From contig CAVXFH010000002.1 of NCBI GenBank assembly GCA_963761035.1, positions 930,001-994,000 on the forward strand: a stretch of DNA of 64,000 nt. The letters run 5' to 3'. Positions 38,604 to 48,058 of this stretch are shown one piece after another (position 1 is the first letter of the stretch; each line of letters begins with the position of its first letter). A program made the position numbers and the translations under genes. The notes beneath the pieces were generated by a model. It was not told where the DNA came from, searched no databases, and saw only the letters and a program-made list of their open reading frames with translations. This DNA is from JARRQJ01 sp963761035. Lineage in GTDB: Bacteria; Pseudomonadota; Gammaproteobacteria; DRLM01.

Positions 38604-40023
38604 TCTTGCCGCATTGCGCGATGATGCCGGTGGTGGAATGACCGGGGTGATAGGCCAGGATCACCACCCGCCCGCCCTTGGCCGTCACGCAATCATAACC
38701 GGCCACCTGCTCGGGCCGGTAATCGCCGCCCTTGGCCAGAAAATCGGGCCCCACCCGGCAGATCAAACGCTCGGGCGTGTCTTCGCCGAACGGCACCACC
38801 CAGTCGACGCATTGCAGGGCCGCCACCACCGCCATGCGGTGATCGCGGGGATTGATGGGGCGGGTCGCGCCCTTGAGACGCCGCACCGAATCGTCGTCGT
38901 TGACGGCTACTATCAATCTATCTCCCAAACGCCGCGCCTCCCGCAGATAGGCGACATGACCGGCATGGAGAATATCGAAACAGCCGTTGGTCATGACGAT
39001 GCGCTCGCCGCGGCCGCGGGCCTCTTCCACCGCCGCCAGCAACTGTTCCTCGCTGAGGATGCCGCGTTCCTGCGCGCCCTCTTCATGCAGCGCGCGGCGA
39101 AGTTCCGGTACACTGACCGTGGCGGTACCGAGCTTGCCCACCACGATGCCGGCGGCGATATTGGCGAAGGCGGTGGCCTGGGAAATCTCCTCGCCCGCGG
39201 CCAAGGCCGCGGCCAGGGTCGAGATCACCGTATCCCCCGCGCCGGTAACGTCGTAAACCTCGCGGGCCTTGGCGGGCAGGTGCAGGGCCGCTTTGCCGCG
39301 CTGCAACAGGGTCATGCCGCGCTCGCCGCGGGTGATCAACACCGCGCCCAAATCATGTTGCGCCATAAGCGCCGCACCTTTGATCTCCAACTCCTGTTCG
39401 TTATGGCAAGGACCCGCCGCCGCCTCGAACTCGCCGAGATTGGGCGTCACCGCCGTAGCGCCGCGGTACAGGCTGAAATCGCGGCTCTTGGGATCCACCA
39501 ACACCGGACGCCGCGCCGCGCGGGCGGCCTGGATCATCTCCTGAACCGCACCCAGCGCACCCTTGCCGTAATCGGACAGCACCACCACGTCCGTCTCCGC
39601 CAGGGCATTGCGAAACACCGGCAACAAACTGCGCGGCTCAAAGCCGGGAATGCCGCCCTCGAAGTCGAGTCGTATCAATTGCTGGTGGCGGCTCAAGACC
39701 CGCAGCTTGGTGACCGTGGCCATCCCGGGCGCGTTATGGAATAAGCACCGCACCCCGGCGGCGCCGAGTTGGTCGGCCAAAGTTTGCGCGGACTCATCGG
39801 TTCCGGTGACCCCAAGCAAGGTCGCCTGGGCACCCAACGCGGCAATATTGAGAGCCACATTGCCGGCGCCGCCGGGCCTTTCTTCCGTATTCTCGACCCG
39901 CACCACCGGCACCGGCGCCTCGGGGGAAATGCGCGAGGTGCTGCCGTGCCAGTATCGGTCCAGCATCACATCGCCCGCCACCAGCACCCGGGCGGAAGCA
40001 AAATTTGGAATAGAGATTCTCAT
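38596..40023 (-). CDS. hldE: Bifunctional heptose kinase/adenylyltransferase
   Basis: 475 residues from the ATG at 40023 (MRISIPNF). Residues 1-320 are a ribokinase-type kinase (VLVAGDVMLDRYWHGSTSRI, catalytic region VYDVTGAGDTVISTLA), and the rest is a cytidylyltransferase-fold enzyme (VMTNGCFDILHAGHVAYL, DRLIVAVNDDDSVRRLKG). Together they make ADP-heptose from heptose-7-phosphate. It is first in the operon with gmhA and waaA. The fused form is typical of beta- and gammaproteobacteria. Confidence 0.95.
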   Translation of the reverse strand: MRISIPNFASARVLVAGDVMLDRYWHGSTSRISPEAPVPVVRVENTEERPGGAGNVALNIAALGAQATLLGVTGTDESAQTLADQLGAAGVRCLFHNAPGMATVTKLRVLSRHQQLIRLDFEGGIPGFEPRSLLPVFRNALAETDVVVLSDYGKGALGAVQEMIQAARAARRPVLVDPKSRDFSLYRGATAVTPNLGEFEAAAGPCHNEQELEIKGAALMAQHDLGAVLITRGERGMTLLQRGKAALHLPAKAREVYDVTGAGDTVISTLAAALAAGEEISQATAFANIAAGIVVGKLGTATVSVPELRRALHEEGAQERGILSEEQLLAAVEEARGRGERIVMTNGCFDILHAGHVAYLREARRLGDRLIVAVNDDDSVRRLKGATRPINPRDHRMAVVAALQCVDWVVPFGEDTPERLICRVGPDFLAKGGDYRPEQVAGYDCVTAKGGRVVILAYHPGHSTTGIIAQCGKSG

Positions 40024-40130
40024 GCCGTCAATCTTGTTTTGTTCGCGTATCTTAGCATGGGACTCCCGATTTGGTTCTTGGACAGCGTCACGGCGGGCCT
40101 GTAGAATTTTTTCCTTTTTGATCGGCCGAC

Positions 40131-41045
40131 GTGACCACCACAGCCGCATTCACTTGGCAATTCCTCGCGCCGCGCTACTGGCCCACCTGGCTGGGTCTGG
40201 GCGCCATGTGGTGTCTCAGCCAACTACCCTATCGTTGGCAGATGCGCCTCGGCCGTGTCTTGGGCAGGTTGATGGGGCGTCTGGGGACGGAACGCAAACA
40301 TATTGCCCGGGTTAATTTGTCACTCTGCTTCCCGGAACTTGATGAAACAGTGCGGGAACGCTTGTTAGCGCGACATATGGAAGCAATAGGCATGGCGATG
40401 ATGGAAACGGTCGTAAGCTGGTGGATTCCTGCCAAAAGATTACGCCCCTTGGCGGAAGTGGAAGGTTTGGAGCATCTGCACACGGCATTGCGGAAAGGCC
40501 GCGGCGCGATCTTGCTGATCGGCCATTTCACCACCATGCCGGTGATCTCCCGCGTGCTGGCCCTGCATACCGCGCTGCATGTTACCTACCGCCAGGATAA
40601 AAACCCGCTTTACCAAACCATGTTCGAAAAAATCCATAGCCGCCATGGACGAATCATCCCCCATACCGATCTGCGCGCGATGTTTCGCGCCCTCCAGTCC
40701 AACGAGACATTGTGGTACGCGCCCGACCAAAACTACGCCGGTAAACTTAGCGCCTTCGTCCCGTTCTTCGGCGTCCCCGCCTCCACCATCACCGCCACCT
40801 CGCGCATCGCCAAGACCAGCGGCGCGCCGGTAATCCCGGTGCTGGCGCAGCGCCTGCCCGACGACACGGGCTACCGCATCACCCTGCAGGCCCCGCTCGA
40901 AGATTTCCCGGGCAAGGACGAAGTGCGCGATGCGGCGCGCATTCTGCACGTCATCGAGGGGCATGTGCGCCAAATCCCCGAGCAATATTTGTGGGTCCAC
41001 CGCCGCTTCAAGACCCGCCCGCCCGGTGAAAAGTCGGTTTATTAG
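40131..41045 (+). CDS. LpxL/HtrB-type lipid A acyltransferase with altered active site
   Basis: 304 residues from a GTG start. The Bact_lipid_A_acyltransferase fold is recognised from TERKHIARVNLSLCFPELD, PLYQTMFEKIHSRHG, WYAPDQNYAG and the ending YLWVHRRFKTRPPGE. In this family the active site is His-x4-Glu/Asp (E. coli LpxL H132 and E137). Here the sequence is GHFTTMPVISR: the His is present but the acidic residue is replaced by Pro. It may be inactive or use another base. It is divergent from the hldE operon. Confidence 0.88.
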   Translation: MTTTAAFTWQFLAPRYWPTWLGLGAMWCLSQLPYRWQMRLGRVLGRLMGRLGTERKHIARVNLSLCFPELDETVRERLLARHMEAIGMAMMETVVSWWIPAKRLRPLAEVEGLEHLHTALRKGRGAILLIGHFTTMPVISRVLALHTALHVTYRQDKNPLYQTMFEKIHSRHGRIIPHTDLRAMFRALQSNETLWYAPDQNYAGKLSAFVPFFGVPASTITATSRIAKTSGAPVIPVLAQRLPDDTGYRITLQAPLEDFPGKDEVRDAARILHVIEGHVRQIPEQYLWVHRRFKTRPPGEKSVY

Positions 41046-41334
41046 GCCCGGCAGGTCCGTGCTATCGAAAGATGGACTGCGGCTTGAAGCGCAACGCCCC
41101 GGGCGGCGAGGGTGTCCGCCTCTAGCATCATTCTTACCGATAGAACCTATAGCGCGGAAAAAAGTCTTACAGGTGTTTATGACGGAATAAATACCCGCTG
41201 CCTCCTGGCGACGCAGCAGATAAAGAGGCGTTTAATCCATTTTGGCTGGTCAACGGCGAGAAATCTATCCTCGGCCAATAAACCTTTCTGATTTCCAGAT
41301 CGCGTCAAATGCCAACGACTCAGGAGAACGACAC

Positions 41335-41793
41335 ATGAAACCCCTTGCAAAACTCGCCATGACTGCGGTATTCGGCGTCGGCATCTTCGCCTTCATGGCG
41401 GGTTGTGGCCATCACTTCGCGCATAAGACCCCGCAAGAACGCGCGAACCGGATCGTGAAGAACATCAGCGACGAACTGAAGTTGAACGACACGCAACTGA
41501 CCAAACTCAACGCGCTCAAGGACGAACTGCTGGCCGTACGCGGCGAATTGCGGAAGAAACACGGCGCTATCCCTAAAACGGTCGATGAGCTGCTCTCACA
41601 ACCGACCTTCGATCAGGCGCGAGCGTTGGCAATGGTCAAGGAGCGCACCCAAGAGGTGGACGATACAGCCCCGCAAATCGTGGCCGCCTTCGCCGGCTTC
41701 TACGACAGCTTAACGCCGGCGCAGCAAAAGAAGCTGCACGATGAGTTCACTGAGCGCATGGAGCGCTATCAAGGCCGCTGGCACGATGACTAA
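41335..41793 (+). CDS. Spy/CpxP-like periplasmic lipoprotein
   Basis: 152 residues. The signal peptide has a lipobox-like FAFMAGC. The mature part is all-helical, with two LTxxQ-type motifs (LNDTQLTKL and LTPAQQKKL), the hallmark of the Spy/CpxP/heavy-metal-sensor superfamily, and a helical ending HDEFTERMERYQGRW. Members buffer misfolded or metal-stressed proteins in the envelope. The ATG at 41335 is preceded by AGGAGA. Confidence 0.85.
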   Translation: MKPLAKLAMTAVFGVGIFAFMAGCGHHFAHKTPQERANRIVKNISDELKLNDTQLTKLNALKDELLAVRGELRKKHGAIPKTVDELLSQPTFDQARALAMVKERTQEVDDTAPQIVAAFAGFYDSLTPAQQKKLHDEFTERMERYQGRWHDD

Positions 41794-41899
41794 GCGCGCC
41801 TAGGGCGGGAAGTCCCCGCGGAATCCGCCCTGCGCGCTTGATGGCGACGGCGGCGACATATCGTTTCCATCGCCCCCGCTTATCACCTATGCTTGCGCC

Positions 41900-42949
41900 A
41901 TGGCCGTCCGGATAAAATCCAATAAAGCCGCGGGGGGGCGATATCGCTGGGCGCGCTGGCCCAAGGACAGGCTGCTGGACGCGCGCATCTGCGATCTCGG
42001 CCTGCGCATCGCCGGCTCGCCCCTGGAGCCGCGCATTCAACAACTCTACCGCGAATTGGCGCAGCGCGGCTTCGCGTTCCGGCCGCATTTCTGGTTGTCG
42101 GACGAATGGTACTGTCCGGACGGCGTGCCCGGCATCGCCATCCCGTTCTTTCTCTCCCACCCGCGGCTGCGCCGCCTCGAACTCGAAGCACTCATGGAGG
42201 TTGAAGGCGGCACGCGCGACTGGTGCATGCGGCTGCTGCGCCATGAAACCGCCCATGCCCTGTTGAACGCCTATCGGTTGCACGAACGCCGCGACTGGAA
42301 ACGGGTGTTCGGCCGTCCCAACGCGACATATCCCGACACCTACCTGCCCAAGCCTTACAGCAAGCGCTATGTGCTCAACCTGCCCAACTGGTACGCGCAG
42401 TCGCATCCCCACGAAGACTGGGCGGAGACCTTCGCCGTATGGCTGCGGCCGAAATCGGACTGGCGGCGGCGCTACCGGAGCTGGCCGGCCCGCAAAAAAC
42501 TCGAATACGTCGACGAACTCATGCACGAGATCCGCGAGAAGCGCCCGCGGCTGCGTAATCGCCATCAAGATTGTCCGGTGGAGAAGAACCGTGCGACCCT
42601 GCGCGAATACTACGCCAAAAAAGTCGCGCGCTACGGCTCCGACGGCCCGGAATTTTCCGACCGGGACCTGTTGAAGCTGTTTTCCGGCGATGCGGCGCAC
42701 GCGCGCAACGAAAAGGCGTCGCGCTACATCCGGCGGGTCAGCAATGACATCATCGACATCGTCGAGCGCTGGACGGCGGAGTATAAATACCGCATCAGCG
42801 AAGTGCTCAAGGGCATGGCGCGGCGCTGCGATGAGCTCGGATTGCGCGTCGCGCGCGGCGAACAGGAGATGAAACCGGAAATGGCGGCGCTCCTCACCCT
42901 GGTAGTGATGCAAAAACTCTATAGCGGCGGATTCCGCATCGATCTATGA
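41900..42949 (+). CDS. Putative zinc metallopeptidase paired with an ATP-grasp enzyme
   Basis: 349 residues, cytoplasmic (no signal peptide). The zincin motif is RHETAHALLNAYRL near residue 113, with a downstream HPHEDWAETFAVWL that could supply the third ligand and matches the gluzincin-like arrangement of putative zinc-binding peptidases. The C-terminal third is Arg/Lys-rich and helical. Its last codons overlap the next gene by four bases (ATGA), so the two proteins are made together. The reaction is unknown; a processing or amidation couple acting on the same peptide or amino acid is an inference from the overlap. Confidence 0.8.
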   Translation: MAVRIKSNKAAGGRYRWARWPKDRLLDARICDLGLRIAGSPLEPRIQQLYRELAQRGFAFRPHFWLSDEWYCPDGVPGIAIPFFLSHPRLRRLELEALMEVEGGTRDWCMRLLRHETAHALLNAYRLHERRDWKRVFGRPNATYPDTYLPKPYSKRYVLNLPNWYAQSHPHEDWAETFAVWLRPKSDWRRRYRSWPARKKLEYVDELMHEIREKRPRLRNRHQDCPVEKNRATLREYYAKKVARYGSDGPEFSDRDLLKLFSGDAAHARNEKASRYIRRVSNDIIDIVERWTAEYKYRISEVLKGMARRCDELGLRVARGEQEMKPEMAALLTLVVMQKLYSGGFRIDL

Positions 42950-43977
42950 ACAACAAAAAACTGCGGGTCATGATGTTGGTGCACACCGACCTGGTGCCGC
43001 CGGACGATCTGGCCGACAATGATGATCCGCGGATGGATAAGTTCCGCACCGAGCACGACGTGCGCCAAGCGCTGCTGGCCCTCGGCCATGAGGTGCGGGT
43101 GATCGCCGTCGAGGCCGATCTGGCGCCGATTCGCGGCACCATCGACGCATGGCGGCCGCACATCGCCTTCAACCTGCTGGAGGCGTTCGCGGGCAGCGCG
43201 GCGCTCGATTACTACGTGGTCAGTTACCTGGACATGCTTAAATTGCCGCACACCGGCTGCAATCCGCGCGGCCTGCTGCTGGCCCGCGACAAGGCATTGT
43301 CCAAAAAATTGTTGAGCTACCACCGCATCAAGGTGCCTCATTTCAAGACGTTCCGTTGGGGCCGGACCATTCCGGTGAGAGACGTGCGCAATCTGCCTTA
43401 TCCGCTGGTGGTGAAATCGCTGCTGGAACAGGGCTCCGTGGGCATCGCCCAGGCATCGTTCGTGAATGACGCGGACGAACTCATCCAGCGCGTGATTCAG
43501 GTGCAGGATATGACCGGCGGCGATGCCATCGCCGAAAGGTACATCGACGGGCGCGAACTCTATGTCACCGTGATCGGCAATACCCGTCTGCAGGTATTGC
43601 CGATCCGCGAGCTGATCTTCAGCGGTCATGAGGAAGGCGAACCGCGCATCGCCACCTACAAGGTCAAGTGGGATCCGAAATACCGCGAACGCCACGGCAT
43701 CGACTATCAGTTCGTACGCAACCTGCCGGCCGGCAGCGCCGACGCCATCCCCAAATTGTGCAAACGCATTTATCGCATCCTCGATCTGAGCGGCTACGCG
43801 CGCATGGACCTGCGCCTCGGCAAGGACGGCAAAGTCTACGTGCTCGACGTCAATCCCAATGCCGCGGTGTCCAGCATCGACGACATGGCCTTCTCCGCCG
43901 AGAAGGCCGGCATGAGTTATCCGCAGTTCATCCAACGCCTGCTCAACTTGGGCTTGAGCGCATTGGGCAATCGGTGA
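42946..43977 (+). CDS. ATP-grasp ligase (D-Ala-D-Ala ligase-like)
   Basis: 343 residues. The ATP-grasp core is visible: a nucleotide-binding Lys in PYPLVVKSLLEQGSVGIAQA, an acidic adenine-site strand DAIAERYIDGRELYVTV, and the metal-binding end ARMDLRLGKDGKVYVLDVNPNA with conserved Asp, Asp and Asn. The N-terminal preATP-grasp domain starts LRVMMLVHTDLVPPDDL. It is similar in layout to D-Ala-D-Ala ligases but lacks the usual peptidoglycan neighbours. The product is probably an acyl-phosphate-derived amide bond on an unknown carboxylate. Confidence 0.88.
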   Translation: MNNKKLRVMMLVHTDLVPPDDLADNDDPRMDKFRTEHDVRQALLALGHEVRVIAVEADLAPIRGTIDAWRPHIAFNLLEAFAGSAALDYYVVSYLDMLKLPHTGCNPRGLLLARDKALSKKLLSYHRIKVPHFKTFRWGRTIPVRDVRNLPYPLVVKSLLEQGSVGIAQASFVNDADELIQRVIQVQDMTGGDAIAERYIDGRELYVTVIGNTRLQVLPIRELIFSGHEEGEPRIATYKVKWDPKYRERHGIDYQFVRNLPAGSADAIPKLCKRIYRILDLSGYARMDLRLGKDGKVYVLDVNPNAAVSSIDDMAFSAEKAGMSYPQFIQRLLNLGLSALGNR

Positions 43978-44101
43978 GCGCGCGCACGGGACACAAGCGG
44001 GCGTGTTGCATTGCGCGGACCTGCGCCGCTGACGCACAATAGCTTCCAGACGCGCAATGCCGACACCCTATGCGCCAACTACACGAGACACTGACACGCC
44101 G

Positions 44102-44833
44102 ATGATCGAATCGCTTCTACTCACTGCCGCGCGCGTCTCCACCTTCGACCAGCAGCGAGGGCTGACCAACGCCAGTAGTTTTTTCTTCGAGCGCGACCGG
44201 CGCTTGTTCTTGGTGACGAGCCGGCATGTGATGATCGACGAACCGAGCAAGCACTTCCCCGACCGTATCGAGATCGAACTGCACACCGATCCGCACAACA
44301 TGGCCAAGTCCACCGGATTCTCGATTCCGCTGTACCGCAACGGCCAGAGCCTCTGGCGCCAAGGCCTCGACGCCGCGGGGGAAATCGACGTGGCGGTAAT
44401 CGAGATCGAACGCACCGCGCTGCCCCAGCCGACGGTCTACCGCGCCTTCACCCCTGCGCACCTACTCGGCGCGCTCGACCAGGCTGAGATCGGCAGTTCA
44501 CTTTTGCTGGTGGGCTTTCCCCTCGGCTTCCACGACACGCTGCACCACATGCCGGTGGTACGCCAGGCGGCGATCGCCTCTTCCTTCGGCCTGCGCTTCG
44601 AGGGCCAGGGCTATTTCCTTACCGATGCCCGCACCCACCGCGGCACCAGCGGTTCGTCGATCGTGATGCGCGCCACCGCGCCGGAACCCGCGCACGGCGA
44701 CCTGCCGTGGACACTGCTTGGCGTCCATTCGGCGCGGCTCGACGTGGGTACGCGCGACCTGAAATTGGACGAGGCCCTCGGCCTGAACTGCGCCTGGTAC
44801 GCCGACATCCTGATGACACTCACTAAAGGGTGA
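44102..44833 (+). CDS. Trypsin-like serine peptidase
   Basis: 243 residues from the ATG at 44102. The catalytic triad can be traced: His in FLVTSRHVMID, Asp in EIDVAVIEIE and Ser in THRGTSGSSIVMR. No signal peptide is evident, so a cytoplasmic location or non-classical role is likely; compare other bacterial cytoplasmic S1-like proteases. It follows the metallopeptidase/ATP-grasp pair on the same strand after 124 bases and may belong to the same module, though no ribosome site is strong. Confidence 0.8.
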   Translation: MIESLLLTAARVSTFDQQRGLTNASSFFFERDRRLFLVTSRHVMIDEPSKHFPDRIEIELHTDPHNMAKSTGFSIPLYRNGQSLWRQGLDAAGEIDVAVIEIERTALPQPTVYRAFTPAHLLGALDQAEIGSSLLLVGFPLGFHDTLHHMPVVRQAAIASSFGLRFEGQGYFLTDARTHRGTSGSSIVMRATAPEPAHGDLPWTLLGVHSARLDVGTRDLKLDEALGLNCAWYADILMTLTKG

Positions 44834-44874
44834 CCGCGGTTTACATAAGCAAATACACGATGACGGGAGGTAAC

Positions 44875-44990
44875 TTGAAGGCGCATTTCATACTGATCGA
44901 TTTCGAGAACGTCAACCCACGAACATGAGTCTCTCTGGCGACCGTCCCTTCAAGATCAGGATTTTCGTGGGCGCCTGCAAGGTGGGATAA
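44875..44990 (+). pseudogene. Remnant of a PIN/NYN-like domain gene
   Basis: After GGGAGG and a TTG start the frame reads KAHFILIDFENVNPRT and stops; the neighbouring frame continues DRPFKIRIFVGACKVG and stops at 44990. These two pieces match the opening of small PIN-domain proteins (ILIDFENVQP followed by FKVKVFVGA), so this is a frameshifted and truncated fragment. Confidence 0.5.
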
Positions 44991-45049
44991 TGACACCCTA
45001 CGATATACAACGGAAATAATCGCCCCATTGCAAGGTCTGCACCACGGAC

Positions 45050-46522
45050 ATGAATGACAACATCATGGACCTGATAACTCAGGCGATCGCCTGGAGCAAA
45101 CAAGGGAAATTGACGGAGGCAATCAACTTGTTCCGGCGGGTGCTGGCCGAAGATCCAAATAACTTCGATGGCCTGCAGGGCATGGGCATCGTCCACTATC
45201 AAATGCGGGACATTAATGAAGCCTTGAGATACATTGCGCTTGCCTACGCGGTTCGGCCGAATAATTTTCTCGTTAATTTCAACCTGGGGAAAACACTTGA
45301 TGATTTGGAGCGCTATCAGGAGGCGTTGGCCAGCTATGACAAGTCCATCTCTCTTGAACCCAGGTATGCCCCGGCACACTATAACCGCGGTTTGTTATTA
45401 CAAAAACTGGAGCGCCATCAGGAGGCCGTAGCAAGTTACGACAAGGCCGTTTTTCTCAAGTCCGACCGCGCCGACATACATAGCGCCAGAGGCGTAGCGC
45501 TCGTTAGTCTCAAGCGCTATGAGGAAGCACTTTCAAGTTTTGATCAGGCAATCGTTCTTAGGCCCGATTATGCTGAAGCCCGGTATAATAAGGGTTTTCT
45601 CAAGCTGTTATTGGGACATTATAAGGAAGGCTGGCCGCTCTACGAGTGGCGCTGGAAGATCGACGCCTTCAAAGAATGGATCAGGGGCTTTAAGCAGCCT
45701 TTGTGGCTGGGCGACCCGGCGATTGCGGGCAAGACCATCCTGTTATACTCGGAGCAGGGACTGGGCGATGTAATCCAATTCGCCCGATATGTCCCTATGG
45801 TAGAAGCGCTGGGCGCCAAGGTTGTCTTGCAGGTTCCAGCCCCCCTCGTCCCGCTGCTGAGCACGCTCAAGGGCGCATGCACATTACTCGCGAAAGGCGA
45901 TGAGCTTCCGGTTTTTGAGCTGCATTGCCCACTCATGAGTTTGCCGCTTGCCTTTGCGACCACCGTCGAGACCATACCGTCAGCGGTGCCCTACCTATCC
46001 GCCGATCCTCATAAGCGCCGCGTGTGGCGCGAACGGCTCGGAGCAAAAACCCGCCCAAGGATTGGCCTGGCATGGTCGGGATACGCGGGCTACAAGAATG
46101 ATCGCAATCGCAGCGTTGCCTTGCGCATCCTGGAACGATCTTTACCCGTGGATTTTGAATATCACTCGCTGCAAAAGGAGATCCGGCCGGAAGACGAGGC
46201 TATCCTGAAACAAAATACTCAAATTCGCAGCCATAAGCACGAGATCAATGACTTTGCCGATACGGCGGCCTTGATCGCGGAAATGGATTTAGTTATCTCG
46301 GTTGATACCTCCGTGGCTCATCTGGCAGGCGCTCTGGGTCAGGTAATCTGGGTAATGCTGCCCTACAATCCGGACTGGAGGTGGATGCCGGAAGGAAGTG
46401 ACAGTCCATGGTATCCGACATTACGCCTGTTCAGAATGCCACAACCACACGATTGGGACGGTGTATTGGCGCGTATAGAATCAGAGTTAATCCGGTTTGC
46501 GGCTGCGATTAGTCCCCGCTGA
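45050..46522 (+). CDS. TPR protein with GT9-like glycosyltransferase domain
   Basis: 490 residues. Six or so TPR units occupy residues 5-200. The rest resembles the heptosyltransferase-type domain found in TPR-glycosyltransferase fusions: LLYSEQGLGDVIQFARYVP, a middle strand RIGLAWSGYAGYKNDRNRS, and the donor-side ISVDTSVAHLAGALG with DWRWMPEGSDSPWYPTLRLF. Such proteins are often linked to flagellin or surface-protein modification, but no substrate is shown here. It is convergent with an FkbM methyltransferase, repeating at small scale the TPR-transferase/FkbM pairing of the left end. Confidence 0.85.
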   Translation: MNDNIMDLITQAIAWSKQGKLTEAINLFRRVLAEDPNNFDGLQGMGIVHYQMRDINEALRYIALAYAVRPNNFLVNFNLGKTLDDLERYQEALASYDKSISLEPRYAPAHYNRGLLLQKLERHQEAVASYDKAVFLKSDRADIHSARGVALVSLKRYEEALSSFDQAIVLRPDYAEARYNKGFLKLLLGHYKEGWPLYEWRWKIDAFKEWIRGFKQPLWLGDPAIAGKTILLYSEQGLGDVIQFARYVPMVEALGAKVVLQVPAPLVPLLSTLKGACTLLAKGDELPVFELHCPLMSLPLAFATTVETIPSAVPYLSADPHKRRVWRERLGAKTRPRIGLAWSGYAGYKNDRNRSVALRILERSLPVDFEYHSLQKEIRPEDEAILKQNTQIRSHKHEINDFADTAALIAEMDLVISVDTSVAHLAGALGQVIWVMLPYNPDWRWMPEGSDSPWYPTLRLFRMPQPHDWDGVLARIESELIRFAAAISPR

Positions 46523-46698
46523 TAACGTGCCTGATCGTGGATACGCCAACTCCGTACCGATTGTTTCACGCTGCAGCCGGCAACGGCGCCCGCCAAATTT
46601 TGGAATAAATGTTCGGTTAGAGCGGTCATTGCCTCCGCTATTCAACAATCATCGGGCGGGTCGCCGTGTAAGGAGCTAAATGCCCTCGATGCGGCTAT

Positions 46699-47571
46699 TC
46701 ACGATTTTGGCCGCGCACCTCCCTTAACTAACCGATCCCGGTAGACATCGGCTAAATTGCCTTTCGTCTTACTATCCAGCAATGTCAGAATCAGATGGGC
46801 AAGGTCATAAGATTTCAGTACATCGTGCGCAAGAATCGCGAATTTTCGCAGCTTTATGTCGGAAAGGTCCTCCAAGTGCATCCAGTCGCGTATATAAAGT
46901 GCGTCCGACCACAGATACTGGCGAATTCCCGCATGGATTTTGCCGTCGACAACCAGGGTCCTGAAGGAGCGCCCGCCGAACCCGTCGAACGTGTGAAACT
47001 GAAAACCTTCTTTTCTGAGGAAGACATCCACATCGGCAAACATCGGCTGCCCCTTGTAGAGCTCGACAAACTCAACTTCGGCTTGAATAAGGAGCGCCGC
47101 GGAAAGCGCGCGCGCGGCATGCCGCAAAATAGCGAGCTCACCCCCCTGCACATCGATTTTAATAAAATCCACATCGTCAATTTCAGGAATATCGTCAAGC
47201 CGTGTCGTGTTGATCTCGTGAGTCGCCTTAGGCGTAACGAGATTGGCTAGATTATAAAATTGTTCGAGGAGCGGAGAGTTCGGCTCGTAGAGCGACCCGG
47301 TTTCGTGCCAATTGGTCTCGTGAAAAGTCGCCGGCAAGCCGTCACCGATGAAATAGGGGAAGAAACGGTGAGGTTGCCCATACTCCCGGTTCAGCCGCTC
47401 GCATTCCTGGGGGTTGGGCTCAAAGCCGATAATCCGCGCCCGACCCGCCTCCACCAGCGACTGATAGGGTGGCCGAACGCTGAGCGCCGCCCCGATATCG
47501 AGAATATTGATCTGAAAATCCTGGGGAAAGTACTCTAACAGGCTCCACATAGCACTATTTTCCTCGTTCAA
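46699..47571 (-). CDS. FkbM family methyltransferase (second)
   Basis: 290 residues. Motif I is ILDIGAALSVRPPYQ, followed by IIGFEPNPQECERLN and the FkbM signature DDVDFIKIDVQGGELAILRH. The C-terminal 90 residues (YIRDWMHLEDLSDIKLRKF onward) are not part of the core domain. A second, longer FkbM protein lies at 12476. A sugar O-methyltransferase acting with the convergent TPR-glycosyltransferase is plausible. Confidence 0.85.
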   Translation of the reverse strand: MNEENSAMWSLLEYFPQDFQINILDIGAALSVRPPYQSLVEAGRARIIGFEPNPQECERLNREYGQPHRFFPYFIGDGLPATFHETNWHETGSLYEPNSPLLEQFYNLANLVTPKATHEINTTRLDDIPEIDDVDFIKIDVQGGELAILRHAARALSAALLIQAEVEFVELYKGQPMFADVDVFLRKEGFQFHTFDGFGGRSFRTLVVDGKIHAGIRQYLWSDALYIRDWMHLEDLSDIKLRKFAILAHDVLKSYDLAHLILTLLDSKTKGNLADVYRDRLVKGGARPKS

Positions 47572-48058
47572 GATGGTAAATATCGGTTATTAGACACCGG
47601 CGCCTTGCGGCACGAATATGTCATGTGCCTCTTTACCCTATCCAGCCGTACTCCGCCCGCGCCACCCTTAGTCAATGAAATACTTGATATAATTCTTCCA
47701 CGCGACCATGCCCTGACCGGTACGGATTAGCGAAACGATTAAGGTATAATTAAGTACTTTGTCGCGGAAGTAAACCAAGGACCCAGGCCGTTACGCGAGG
47801 ACATCGGCCGCTCAAGTCTGCTCATAGGGATGGGAGGTAAGGAATGCCGTCAGGTCGATAGTGACGCCGGAATCATCCGCAACCAGGGGCCGTGGTCCGC
47901 CCTAAAACGATAGGGGCGGAACAGGCAGCGGTGATACAGGCCAAGGGTGAATATAACCAGGTACTTTTTCGTTATTGATATATATGTCTTACATTTAGTG
48001 ATCGCCACCGTTCCTTACAGGCAGCACAAAAGTTCCCAACCACAGTGAAGTCATTGCC
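47572..48058. other. Intergenic region between FkbM and RCC1 genes
   Basis: About 490 bases between divergent genes. It includes a short minus-strand coding-like fragment at 47668-47778 but otherwise shows no gene. Promoters for both flanking genes should lie here; none is strong enough to call. Confidence 0.5.
47668..47778 (-). pseudogene. Possible C-terminal coding remnant
   Basis: The frame reads RDKVLNYTLIVSLIRTGQGM then VAWKNYIKYFID and stops. Its composition (balanced aromatic, basic and aliphatic residues, a natural-looking end) is that of a real protein C-terminus, yet no start or upstream body exists. It may be the tail of a lost neighbour. Confidence 0.3.

Noticed and set aside
44912..45379. 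Minus-strand open frame of 155 codons
   Set aside because: It is antisense to the start of the TPR-glycosyltransferase gene and has no family features.
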